This document shows positions 18,596 through 26,200 of a stretch of DNA of 64,000 nucleotides, piece by piece. The position numbers and the translations under genes are program-made. Every line of letters starts with the position of its first letter. The first letter of the stretch is position 1. The stretch is taken from positions 62,001-126,000 of the forward strand of contig CADANY010000006.1 of the NCBI GenBank assembly GCA_902789395.1. Direction: 5' to 3'. Source of the stretch: an uncultured Bacteroidia bacterium. Lineage in GTDB: Bacteria; Bacteroidota; Bacteroidia; Bacteroidales; UBA932. Under the pieces are notes generated by a model. That model did no database searches. It saw nothing but the letters and a program-made list of their open reading frames with translations, and was not told where the DNA came from.

Positions 18596-19582
18596 ATGGC
18601 AAGAATCAAAACCATCGGCATTCTGACCTCCGGAGGCGATGCTCCCGGAATGAATGCCTGCATCAGAGCCGTCACCCGCACGGCAATTTTCAACGGGATG
18701 AAAGTTTACGGTATCTACCGGGGATACGAAGGACTGATCAAAGGTGAGGTGGAAGAGTTGACGACGGAAAGCGTCAGCAACACCATCCAGCGCGGCGGAA
18801 CCATCCTCCGCACAGCCCGTTGTAAAGCCTTCCTTACCCCGGAAGGCCGTCAGGAGGGCTATGAAACGCTCAAACGGTTCGGGATCGACGCCCTGATCGT
18901 CGTCGGAGGCAACGGATCCCTCCACGGCGCACAGGAATTTGCAGCCGAGCACGATATTCCCATTATCGGACTCCCCGGCACGATTGACAACGACCTTTAC
19001 GGGACCGATTTCACGATCGGATACGATACGGCCCTCAATACGATTGTCGAATGTGTCGACAAGATCAGGGATACGGCAACCTCCCACGAGCGGATTTTCT
19101 TCATCGAAGTCATGGGGCGTGACGCCGGCTTCCTCGCACAGAACAGCGCGATCGCATCCGGTGCGGAGGCCGCCATCATTCCCGAAGACCAGACTGACGT
19201 AGACCAACTTGCCCAGTTTATCAGCCATGGAATCAGGAAAAGCAAGAGCAGCTCGATCGTCCTGGTTTCCGAAGCCCGCAAGAACGGGGTCGGCGGAGCC
19301 ATGTATTATGCAGACAGGGTCCGGAACGAATATCCGCAGTATGATGTCCGCGTCACTATCCTGGGCCATCTCCAGCGTGGCGGGCGCCCCAGCGCTTTCG
19401 ACCGGATCCTTGCGAGCCGGATGGGATATGCCTCCATTGAAGCGCTCATGGAGGGTCAGCGGAATATCATGATCGGCGTATCCAACGATGAAATCGTCTA
19501 CGTCCCGATCTCCCGGGCCGTCAAGAAAGACAAGCCGATCGACAAGGAACTGATCAGTGTGCTGACCGTCCTGTCTACCTAG
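18596..19582 (+). CDS. pfkA: ATP-dependent 6-phosphofructokinase
   Basis: A 328-residue glycolytic enzyme that phosphorylates fructose-6-phosphate. The nucleotide site [10 protein letters not shown] (G13-G14-D15), the GNGS segment, the catalytic segment LPGTIDNDL (proton acceptor Asp) and MGRDAGFLA are intact. Gly in GGD and in the GNGS loop, rather than Asp, favours ATP over pyrophosphate as donor. Length is that of the classical PfkA. It overlaps the convergent serine hydrolase stop by 4 nt. Confidence 0.95.
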   Translation: MARIKTIGILTSGGDAPGMNACIRAVTRTAIFNGMKVYGIYRGYEGLIKGEVEELTTESVSNTIQRGGTILRTARCKAFLTPEGRQEGYETLKRFGIDALIVVGGNGSLHGAQEFAAEHDIPIIGLPGTIDNDLYGTDFTIGYDTALNTIVECVDKIRDTATSHERIFFIEVMGRDAGFLAQNSAIASGAEAAIIPEDQTDVDQLAQFISHGIRKSKSSSIVLVSEARKNGVGGAMYYADRVRNEYPQYDVRVTILGHLQRGGRPSAFDRILASRMGYASIEALMEGQRNIMIGVSNDEIVYVPISRAVKKDKPIDKELISVLTVLST

Positions 19583-20733
19583 TTTTCACGGATAAAATAG
19601 TCGTACATTCTGCGGAGCGAGCCGCTGATCACGTTAAGATCACCCTCCTCCGCAGAATTTTTGCATCCGCTGGAGATCATTACGAAGCCGTATTTTTTCT
19701 CAGGATCAAAGAACATGGCACTGCGGAGACCATAGGCACCTCCCGTATGGCCAACCAGACGGACACCCGGGACATATTCCCCGTCTGAGACTTTGAGAGC
19801 GAATCCATAGTGTTCATCATCGGAGCGGGGTGTCTGCATCAATCGGGACGAGGCCTCGCTGATCAGGCGCACTCCTTCCGGTGTCGTGCCGTAATTCATA
19901 TGGACGCGCATCCATCGGGCCAGATCCGGGGCGGAAATCTTCATGCCGCCGGTCGGGGAAAAGAGCGGTGTATCCTCCCCTGTCCGATAGGCGCGGATCC
20001 GTTCGCTCCGGGGTTCATAAGCCTCCGTACTTTCCGTCAATTCTCCGTCTTGCAGCGCATAGAGCCTGACAAAACGGGAAGCGTCCAGGGAATCCACACA
20101 GTAACCGCCGTACAGGCCAAGGGGGTGCAGCAAATGGCAGACTACATACTGGTCGAACCGTTCTCCGGAGATTTTCTCAAGGAAGGAACCCAGCAGGTTG
20201 AAATTGAGGTTGCAGTATTGGTAACCGGTACCCGGTTCATAATCATTGTAACATTTCGCCCAGTCAGGATTCCGGTCGGGACGGATCCCGTCGAAAGAAA
20301 AATAGCCTTCGGAATCGTTGATGCTCGACGTATGCGAGAGAAGCATGGCGACGGTAATCGGCGTATCGGGATAAGCCGGATTCCGGATCGGGAAACCGGC
20401 CAGCTCGCTCACATCGGTATCCAGGCTGAGTTTTCCCGCTTCTACCAGCTGCAGGATCGATACGGCTGTGAAAGATTTGGAGATCGAAGCGATCCGGAAC
20501 AGGGATGAATCCGTGACGGGGGCTCCCGATTCCAAATCCGAAACGCCGAAAGAATGGGTATAGATCAGTTCATTATCTTTTACGACGGCGACTGACATGC
20601 CGACGTTTCCGATTTTGGAGCGGAACGCCTCCATCTCTGCTTCGAAAGCAGAAAAATCAGGCGCCCTCCTGCATCCGGCCAAAAGGAGGACGGTAAGTAA
20701 GAGGGCGCTTGAAATCGATTTTATCCTTTTCAT
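19579..20733 (-). CDS. Serine hydrolase of the beta-lactamase/PBP4* class, lipoprotein
   Basis: A 384-residue protein with lipobox LLAGC21, so it is likely anchored to a membrane. The class C-type active site is intact: S83-x-x-K86 (ASISKSF), Y173-C-N175, and a late HTG in [11 protein letters not shown]. Such proteins include D-aminopeptidases, esterases and penicillin-binding relatives; true beta-lactamase activity is not implied. A GTG one codon earlier is possible, but the ATG at 20733 sits in TGATG with the superoxide dismutase stop. It is the last gene of a three-gene operon. Confidence 0.85.
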   Translation of the reverse strand: MKRIKSISSALLLTVLLLAGCRRAPDFSAFEAEMEAFRSKIGNVGMSVAVVKDNELIYTHSFGVSDLESGAPVTDSSLFRIASISKSFTAVSILQLVEAGKLSLDTDVSELAGFPIRNPAYPDTPITVAMLLSHTSSINDSEGYFSFDGIRPDRNPDWAKCYNDYEPGTGYQYCNLNFNLLGSFLEKISGERFDQYVVCHLLHPLGLYGGYCVDSLDASRFVRLYALQDGELTESTEAYEPRSERIRAYRTGEDTPLFSPTGGMKISAPDLARWMRVHMNYGTTPEGVRLISEASSRLMQTPRSDDEHYGFALKVSDGEYVPGVRLVGHTGGAYGLRSAMFFDPEKKYGFVMISSGCKNSAEEGDLNVISGSLRRMYDYFIREN

Positions 20734-21305
20734 CACAACCGGGATTCTACCACCTTCCAGTCTACGATCTGCCAGAGTGCGGAAAGATGAGCCGGACGGC
20801 GGTTTTGATAATCAAGATAATACGCGTGCTCCCAGACATCAAATGTCAGAAGCGGACGCAGTCCCCGCTGAACCGGGTTTCCGGCATTGGTTTCCTTCGT
20901 GATCACGAGATGACCGTCATCCTGAGCGGAAAGCCAGACCCATCCTGAACCGAAAAGAGAGGCGCCTGCAGCCTCAAATTGTTTCCGGAATTCATCAAAA
21001 CTGCCGAATTCCTGCTCTATCAGTGCCGCAATCCGGCCTTCCGGCACATTGCCTTCAACGGGAGAACGGAACTGGGTAAAATAGAGATTGTGATTCAATA
21101 CCTGACCGGCATTGTTCCGGATACCGCCCTCACTCCGGACGACGATATCCTCCAGGAGAGAATCCTCGAATCCGCTGCCCGGAAGCGCGGCATTCAGGTT
21201 ATTGACATACGTCTGGAGATGCTTTCCGTAATGATACGAAAGCGTCTCGGCGCTGATGACGGGGGCAAGGGCGTCAAGAGAATAAGGGAGGACAATCATT
21301 TCCAT
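20733..21305 (-). CDS. sodB: Superoxide dismutase, Fe-type
   Basis: A 190-residue cytosolic enzyme. All four metal ligands are visible: H25 (YHYGKH), H72 (NHNLYF), D156 and H160 (FDVWEHAYYLDY). Gln68 in NNAGQVLNHN and the segment NAGNP near 140 are the Fe-type arrangement of the outer-sphere glutamine, so iron or cambialistic use is more likely than strict manganese. It lies between an outer-membrane protein (6 nt upstream) and a serine hydrolase (1-nt overlap), an unusual setting for a superoxide dismutase. Confidence 0.95.
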   Translation of the reverse strand: MEMIVLPYSLDALAPVISAETLSYHYGKHLQTYVNNLNAALPGSGFEDSLLEDIVVRSEGGIRNNAGQVLNHNLYFTQFRSPVEGNVPEGRIAALIEQEFGSFDEFRKQFEAAGASLFGSGWVWLSAQDDGHLVITKETNAGNPVQRGLRPLLTFDVWEHAYYLDYQNRRPAHLSALWQIVDWKVVESRL

Positions 21306-21311
21306 AGTATC

Positions 21312-22079
21312 TTACAGGCAGAAACCGACCGTCCAGGTAGAGAACTGAGGACCGAAGCCTTCCTTGAGAACGGGCATCGGACTGTATTTGAAGAAAATAC
21401 CGAAACCTTCATTGTAGGAGATTTTCGCATGGGCGTTGTAGGTTACAATGTTGGTCTTGATATCCTTTCCGTTCATCTTGTCGGTGTTGAAATTCGTGAA
21501 TTCAGGATTGGCGGTACCCTTGAACTTGGTCCATCCCGGCAGATTGATTTCAGCCGAGGCGCCGAGGGTAAGGCACATCTTTCCGGCCTTGAGCGTATAA
21601 TCAAGCGGAATATCGAAACTCAGGATACGGAGGAGTGATTTCTTGACGTTTCCCTGGAAAGGAGCGGGAGAGACATGACCGTCGCTGGTGAAGGGAACGA
21701 CCATATACTGGGAAGCGGCGCTTCCGCTGGGAAGATCAGACGGTACCCAGCAATAATTCTCCTTCAGGCGGTACGTATCCCAGTTCAGATCGACACCGAG
21801 AGAGAAGATATGATTGGGTGACGGCTTGACGGCGAATTGGAAGATATTTAAGAAAAACTCTCGGTTTTTACCAAACGATGTATTGTCTACAAAATCAGCA
21901 TCGCCCATTACATTATGGAAACCCCAGCCGAAGTACTTGATCATACTGAAATCAGTCTTGGCTGTCGGCTGCTTGTGAAGGAGCTGGTAGTCTTCGATCT
22001 TCGAAAACTCGGGGAGACCCTGTGCCGAAAGAGACAGGGAAAACATGGCGGCAGCCATGAGGATCATAATTCTTTTCAT
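21312..22079 (-). CDS. Predicted outer-membrane beta-barrel protein of unknown function
   Basis: A 255-residue protein with a clear signal peptide (MKRIMILMAAAMFSLSLSAQ). The mature chain alternates polar and hydrophobic residues, has many aromatic girdle residues and ends in an aromatic/hydrophobic pattern (FSTWTVGFCL), as expected for a small barrel. I do not recognise a named family. It is the first gene of the operon with sodB and the serine hydrolase and has a well-formed promoter. Confidence 0.65.
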   Translation of the reverse strand: MKRIMILMAAAMFSLSLSAQGLPEFSKIEDYQLLHKQPTAKTDFSMIKYFGWGFHNVMGDADFVDNTSFGKNREFFLNIFQFAVKPSPNHIFSLGVDLNWDTYRLKENYCWVPSDLPSGSAASQYMVVPFTSDGHVSPAPFQGNVKKSLLRILSFDIPLDYTLKAGKMCLTLGASAEINLPGWTKFKGTANPEFTNFNTDKMNGKDIKTNIVTYNAHAKISYNEGFGIFFKYSPMPVLKEGFGPQFSTWTVGFCL

Positions 22080-22102
22080 ATTATTTTGAATTGATATTCA
22101 CG

Positions 22103-22133
22103 CAAAAATAAATACAATTCTATTTTTTTCCAA
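22103..22133 (-). promoter_or_regulatory. Promoter of the barrel-sodB-serine hydrolase operon
   Basis: TTG at 22133-22131 and TATTTTTG at 22110-22103 on the minus strand, 20 nt apart. The box ends 23 nt before the ATG at 22079. Confidence 0.65.
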
Positions 22134-22143
22134 GACAATTACG

Positions 22144-22151
22144 TAAATTTG
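22144..22151 (+). promoter_or_regulatory. -7 box of the M49-like gene
   Basis: TAAATTTG matches TAnnTTTG and lies 41 nt before the ATG at 22193. No clear -33 box. Confidence 0.5.
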
Positions 22152-22192
22152 CGCCTTCAAGAATATATGAAGAATAAATAAGGTAACATATC

Positions 22193-23797
22193 ATGAAAAA
22201 GAATCTGATTCTTCTTGCCGGAGCGGCGCTTATTCTAACCGTCTCCTGCAACGTAAAGAAAAGCACTCCTCTTACGAGAAGCATCAAAGACTATGCAGTC
22301 GTAACGATCAAGACTCCCAGCCTGGAAGGCATCACCGATAACGGAAAAGAGGTCCTCAATCTCTACCGTTTTGCCGCCGATGAGGCTGACAAGATCTACT
22401 GGGACCAGTATTTCGGAGATAAGGCGACGATGGACGCCGTCCAGGACGAATCTGCCCGGGAATTTGCCATGATCAATTACGGTCCATGGGACCGGATCGA
22501 CGGAAAGCCTTTCATCGAAGGATATGAGATCCGCCCTGCCGGCGCCAACTTCTATCCGGCCGACATGACAGACGAAGAATTCGCCGCTTTTGATGACTCC
22601 CTTAAGACCAATCCCTACACCCTCGTCCGAAGGGATGAGAACGGAGCCCTGAAGACGGTCTGGTTCCACGAAGCATACAAAGAGAATATCGACAAGATCT
22701 GCAACTACCTCCAGGCTGCCGCCGACATCACGATCAAGGAAAGCGTCCGCAACTACCTGCTCAAGAAAATCGACGCCCTCCGCAGCGATGATTATTATGA
22801 GAGCGACCTGGCCTGGCTGGACATGACCGACAGCAAAATGGATCTCATCATCGGGCCGAACGAGGCCGACGATGACCAGCGTTTCGGAGCGAAACGTTCT
22901 TTCGGCGCATTCGTGCTTCTGAAACAGCTTGAGAAGACCGCGCAGATCGACCAGCTTACCAAGATGCTCCCCGAGCTTCAGAAGAGCCTTCCCTGCGACG
23001 AAGCCTACAAGGTATTCGTTCCCGGAAATGAATCCGACATCTATGCTTACGATGCCCTTTACTATGCCGGTAACTATAATGCAGGTATCAAGGTCATCGC
23101 AGTCAATCTCCCGTCCGATCCGAAGGTCCAGTCCGAAAAAGGCACCCGCACCGCCCTTCTCCACAATGTAATGAACGAAAAATTCAACCGGATCGTATTC
23201 CCGATCGGAAAGCTTCTGCTCGAAGGCGACCAGACCGCCCATCTCAGCGATGACGCCTTTTTCTGGAACATCGCCTTCCGCGAGGTCGCCCACGGTCTCG
23301 GTGTCAAAGAGACTGTCAACGGAAAGGGTTCTGTATCTGAAGCACTTGGAGCCGAAGCGGTTCCCTTTGAAGAAATGAAGGCCAATATCGTCGGCCTCTA
23401 TCTGGTTTGCAACCTGATGCAGGAGCACCAGCTCTCCGGGATCGTTACGAAGGAAGATGCCATCACCACCTATATCGCCAGCCTTCTCCGGTCCGAGCGT
23501 TTCGGTACGGGTTCTGCACTTGGCCGTGCGAATATCATGATCTATAACTACCTGAACAAGAAGGGTGCCTTCTCCCGCATGGAGTCCGGCAAGTACCATA
23601 TCGATTATCCCAAGGCGGAACAGGCCATTGCGGATCTTGCCGGAGAAATCCTGAAGATCCAGGCAACGGGTGACTATCAGGCCGCGAAGGCCTTCGAGAC
23701 AGAATATGCTTTCGTCTCCAAGGAGTTCTCCCTCGACCAGCATAACATCCGACTCGAAGGAATTCCAACTGACATCCGTTTCATTTTCGAGAAATAA
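22193..23797 (+). CDS. M49-like (dipeptidyl peptidase III-related) lipoprotein with altered zinc motif
   Basis: A 534-residue lipoprotein (MKKNLILLAGAALILTVSC, Cys19). The region around residues 355-400 resembles the short M49 proteins of Bacteroidota, where a zinc motif HEVAHGLG and a second motif EExKAD are expected. Here the first reads R363-E-V-A-H367-G-L-G, so the first zinc-binding His is Arg, encoded CGC (one base from CAC). The second reads E393-E-M-K-A-N398. The rest of the protein is intact, without stops or shifts. It may be a catalytically dead paralogue or a binding protein. The family assignment rests on these motifs and overall layout. Confidence 0.7.
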   Translation: MKKNLILLAGAALILTVSCNVKKSTPLTRSIKDYAVVTIKTPSLEGITDNGKEVLNLYRFAADEADKIYWDQYFGDKATMDAVQDESAREFAMINYGPWDRIDGKPFIEGYEIRPAGANFYPADMTDEEFAAFDDSLKTNPYTLVRRDENGALKTVWFHEAYKENIDKICNYLQAAADITIKESVRNYLLKKIDALRSDDYYESDLAWLDMTDSKMDLIIGPNEADDDQRFGAKRSFGAFVLLKQLEKTAQIDQLTKMLPELQKSLPCDEAYKVFVPGNESDIYAYDALYYAGNYNAGIKVIAVNLPSDPKVQSEKGTRTALLHNVMNEKFNRIVFPIGKLLLEGDQTAHLSDDAFFWNIAFREVAHGLGVKETVNGKGSVSEALGAEAVPFEEMKANIVGLYLVCNLMQEHQLSGIVTKEDAITTYIASLLRSERFGTGSALGRANIMIYNYLNKKGAFSRMESGKYHIDYPKAEQAIADLAGEILKIQATGDYQAAKAFETEYAFVSKEFSLDQHNIRLEGIPTDIRFIFEK

Positions 23798-23802
23798 TCA
23801 TC

Positions 23803-23917
23803 TGCTGAAGGGGGTTGCCCTTCTGTAACCGCCACTTCGTGGCCCCTCCCTAAAGGGTCCCTCCCTCTTATAGTGCCGAGGGTGGCATAGGTTTCAGAAG
23901 GGCAACCCCCTTCAGCA
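23803..23917. repeat. 115-bp cruciform element with perfect 23-bp terminal inverted repeats
   Basis: The arms 23803-23825 and 23895-23917 are exact reverse complements; after one mismatch, a further 4 bp pair. The interior holds smaller hairpins: GCCAC-TTC-GTGGC at 23831-23843, CCC/GGG around 23848-23857 and TGCC/GGCA at 23874-23887. It fills most of the gap between two genes on the same strand. It is too long and lacks the T-tract for a simple terminator. A MITE-like or palindromic intergenic repeat is the best guess. No second copy was noticed in this window. Confidence 0.75.
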
Positions 23918-23937
23918 ATTACCATTACGACTTCCTT

Positions 23938-25158
23938 ATGAGGGTGACGATTATCGGCGGCGGTGCAGCCGGATGCTTTGCGGCGGTGAATCTGAAAAGG
24001 ATGGCACCACAGACTGATATCACCGTTCTGGAAGCCGGGCGGAAAATACTGGCAAAAGTAGCCATCACAGGCGGTGGCCGCTGCAATCTGACAAACACGT
24101 TCGAAGGAATATCCGACCTCAAGGAAGCCTATCCCCGAGGCGACAAACTGATGCGCCGCCTTTTCAACACCTTCGGTCCCAGGGAGACCCGTTCCTGGTT
24201 TGAGAAGGAAGGGGTCCGTCTGGTCACAATGGATGAGGGGTGTATTTTCCCGGCTTCTCAGGATGCCATGCAGATCGTAAGGACCCTCAGCAACCTGATG
24301 ACACGTCTCGGCATTACGGTTAAGACAGGATGCCGGGTCCATGAAATCAGGAAAGAGGGGTCTCGTTTCCGGATTATCTCAAATGACGGATCTGATATCC
24401 TGACGGATCAAGCGGCGGTGATGACGGGCGGGGGCTCTTCTCCCTTCCTCTCCCCTCTCGCTCTCGGGATCGTCCCCCCTGTTCCGTCCCTGTTTACATT
24501 CAATATCGGCGATGAGGGACTGCGGAAAAGGATGGGGCTTGTCGTCCCTGTGGTGTCCCTGGGCATTCCTGGAACAAATTTCCGCTCACATGGAACACTT
24601 CTCATTACGGACTGGGGAATCAGCGGTCCGGCGACCTTGAAGCTTTCCTCATTCGCAGCCCGGTACCTGAATGAGATGGATTACCGCTCGCCCCTCCTAA
24701 TCCGATGGTTGGGCGATATGGATCTTGAAGACGTCCGCGATCTTTTGGAATCCTTCCGGACCGAACATGCCAGGAAACTGGTCTCTTCCGCCCACCCCGC
24801 ACAGCTTCCCGGCCGGTTATGGGAGTATCTCATCGAAAAAAGCGGAATCCGGGAAGACAAGAGATGGGCGGAAACCGGGACCAAGGGGCTGAACAGACTC
24901 GCCGAAACCCTGTTCGCCGACCCATACCGGATCGAAGGGCGCTGCGCTTTCAAGGAAGAATTCGTAACCTGCGGCGGCGTTGCCCTATCGGAAATCTCAT
25001 ACAAAACGTTGGAGTGCAAAAAGCATCCTGGTCTTTTCTTCGCCGGTGAAGCGCTTGATATAGATGCAATTACAGGAGGGTTCAACCTCCAGGCCGCCTG
25101 GACGACGGGGTATGTTGTCGCCAAGAGCCTCTCAGAATCCTACGGAGACGGGGATTAG
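23938..25158 (+). CDS. FAD-dependent oxidoreductase, HI0933/YhiN family
   Basis: A 406-residue flavoprotein. The N-terminal dinucleotide-binding motif VTIIGGGAAGCFAA and the family signature TGGGRCNLTN (about 45-54) are clear. GGGSSPFLSP and the C-terminal FAD contact FFAGEALDIDAITGGFNLQAAWTTG complete the fold. Function is poorly known; the related BaiN acts in bile-acid reduction, but that should not be assumed here. The final 27 nt overlap the convergent amidase gene. Confidence 0.9.
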   Translation: MRVTIIGGGAAGCFAAVNLKRMAPQTDITVLEAGRKILAKVAITGGGRCNLTNTFEGISDLKEAYPRGDKLMRRLFNTFGPRETRSWFEKEGVRLVTMDEGCIFPASQDAMQIVRTLSNLMTRLGITVKTGCRVHEIRKEGSRFRIISNDGSDILTDQAAVMTGGGSSPFLSPLALGIVPPVPSLFTFNIGDEGLRKRMGLVVPVVSLGIPGTNFRSHGTLLITDWGISGPATLKLSSFAARYLNEMDYRSPLLIRWLGDMDLEDVRDLLESFRTEHARKLVSSAHPAQLPGRLWEYLIEKSGIREDKRWAETGTKGLNRLAETLFADPYRIEGRCAFKEEFVTCGGVALSEISYKTLECKKHPGLFFAGEALDIDAITGGFNLQAAWTTGYVVAKSLSESYGDGD

Positions 25159-25725
25159 GATACGCTCTTTGGAAAGATCATTGGGGTTCGTTCCGGGTTG
25201 TCCCTCGGGGATGGCTATACCCAGCGAATCATAATACGCTTTCCAAAAAGGCAGCGTTTTTCCATCAGCGTCATGGAAGGACATCGGGATCTGATGGAAA
25301 AGCGGATTACCCTCCGGATCCCGGAATGATTCGTACACAAGTTCACTGCAATAAACTGTTTCCATTCCGGGAAGGAAGCCGTAGTCGTACGGCCGGCCGA
25401 GATATTTTTTGGCGTTCCGTACCGCCTCACGGGCAATCCTGCGGTTCCGGATCCTGAAGACATGGACCCCGGGGCACTCCTTGAATTCCGCCAGCGGTGT
25501 CCTGACAACCCCTTTTTCGGGATCGGCTTCGAGGACGAAAGATCCGTCTTCCGCTATTTCAAGGATCCCGACATGTGAGTAGTTTCCCCTTGTAGAAGTT
25601 TCGATCGCATCAACGAATCCCCCTGAGTCGTTGATCTGGAAAAGAAGGTCACCGTTTTTCAGGGAAGGCTTGCAGGAAACGAAAAGCAGCGCCAGGACTG
25701 CAAGGGAGAGGGTTCGAAGACTCAT
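25132..25725 (-). CDS. YiiX-like permuted papain-fold amidase (C92), lipoprotein
   Basis: A 197-residue lipoprotein (lipobox VSC18). The permuted NlpC/P60-like layout is visible: H51 in GNYSHVGIL precedes C126 in VYCSELVYESF, with DYGFLPG before the Cys. This is the reverse order to classical NlpC/P60. Proteins of this type cleave amide or ester bonds, possibly in peptidoglycan peptides or lipids. It is divergently transcribed from the Fur-family regulator, and a perfect palindrome overlaps the -7 boxes of both genes, so it is a likely regulatory target. Confidence 0.85.
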   Translation of the reverse strand: MSLRTLSLAVLALLFVSCKPSLKNGDLLFQINDSGGFVDAIETSTRGNYSHVGILEIAEDGSFVLEADPEKGVVRTPLAEFKECPGVHVFRIRNRRIAREAVRNAKKYLGRPYDYGFLPGMETVYCSELVYESFRDPEGNPLFHQIPMSFHDADGKTLPFWKAYYDSLGIAIPEGQPGTNPNDLSKERILIPVSVGF

Positions 25726-25747
25726 TCAATCACTATTTTTAGGGATG

Positions 25748-25776
25748 CGAAGTTACGGACAAATTCCGTAACTTTG
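25748..25776. promoter_or_regulatory. Palindromic operator overlapping divergent -7 boxes of the amidase and Fur-family genes
   Basis: AGTTACGGA (25751-25759), a 5-nt spacer and TCCGTAACT (25765-25773) form a perfect 9+9 inverted repeat. The right arm overlaps TAACTTTG (25769-25776), the -7 box of the Fur-family gene. The left arm overlaps TAACTTCG on the minus strand (25755-25748), the box of the amidase gene. The size suits a dimeric regulator, most simply the adjacent one. Confidence 0.7.
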
Positions 25777-25783
25777 TCCCGTT

Positions 25784-26200
25784 ATGGAAAAAAATGAACT
25801 CATTGAACGAATGGAGGCCCATGGCATCAAGCCTACGGCAAACCGGATTCTCGTTGCGGAGGCGCTTCTCCATCAAGAGCGTCCCAGAACTCTCGCAGAA
25901 CTGGAGATGGATCTGGAAACCGTCGACCGTTCCAATATCTTCCGATCACTCAACATGTTCCGGGAGCATCATTTCATCCACGTCATTGAAGACGGCTGCG
26001 AGGGTGCGCGATATGAGCTGTGTCTGAGCTCCCACGAAGACCGGGATGAAGATGTTCACGTCCATTTCCACTGCGAACGCTGCCACCGGACGTTTTGCCT
26101 CGAGCATACTCCGATCCCTCCGGTCGATCTTCCGGAGGGGTTCATATCGGAAACAGCCAATTACATGATCAAAGGCATCTGCCCTGAATGCAACCGTTAG
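25784..26200 (+). CDS. Fur-family metal- or peroxide-responsive repressor
   Basis: A 138-residue regulator. The winged helix covers about residues 1-80 (IKPTANRILVAEALL; DRSNIFRSLNMF). The dimerisation domain has a His-rich stretch (DVHVHFHCERC) and two structural zinc pairs, C97-x2-C100 and C133-x2-C136. Whether it senses iron, zinc or peroxide cannot be decided from sequence; the zinc pairs are shared by most subgroups. The ATG lies 7 nt after its -7 box. A perfect palindrome in the promoter suggests self-regulation and control of the divergent amidase. Confidence 0.9.
   Translation: MEKNELIERMEAHGIKPTANRILVAEALLHQERPRTLAELEMDLETVDRSNIFRSLNMFREHHFIHVIEDGCEGARYELCLSSHEDRDEDVHVHFHCERCHRTFCLEHTPIPPVDLPEGFISETANYMIKGICPECNR

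Noticed and set aside
19579..20733. Serine hydrolase as a beta-lactamase resistance gene
   Set aside because: The SxxK/YxN/HTG layout is shared by many esterases and peptidases, and nothing else in the region suggests antibiotic resistance.
23803..23917. Cruciform repeat read as a transcription terminator
   Set aside because: It is over 100 nt long with a perfect 23-bp outer stem and no T-tract on either side, unlike the simple hairpin at 60137-60184.
23677..24342. Minus-strand frame of 221 codons spanning the cruciform repeat
   Set aside because: It covers the ends of two plus-strand genes and the repeat, with no homologous motif; an artefact of the repeat's base composition.
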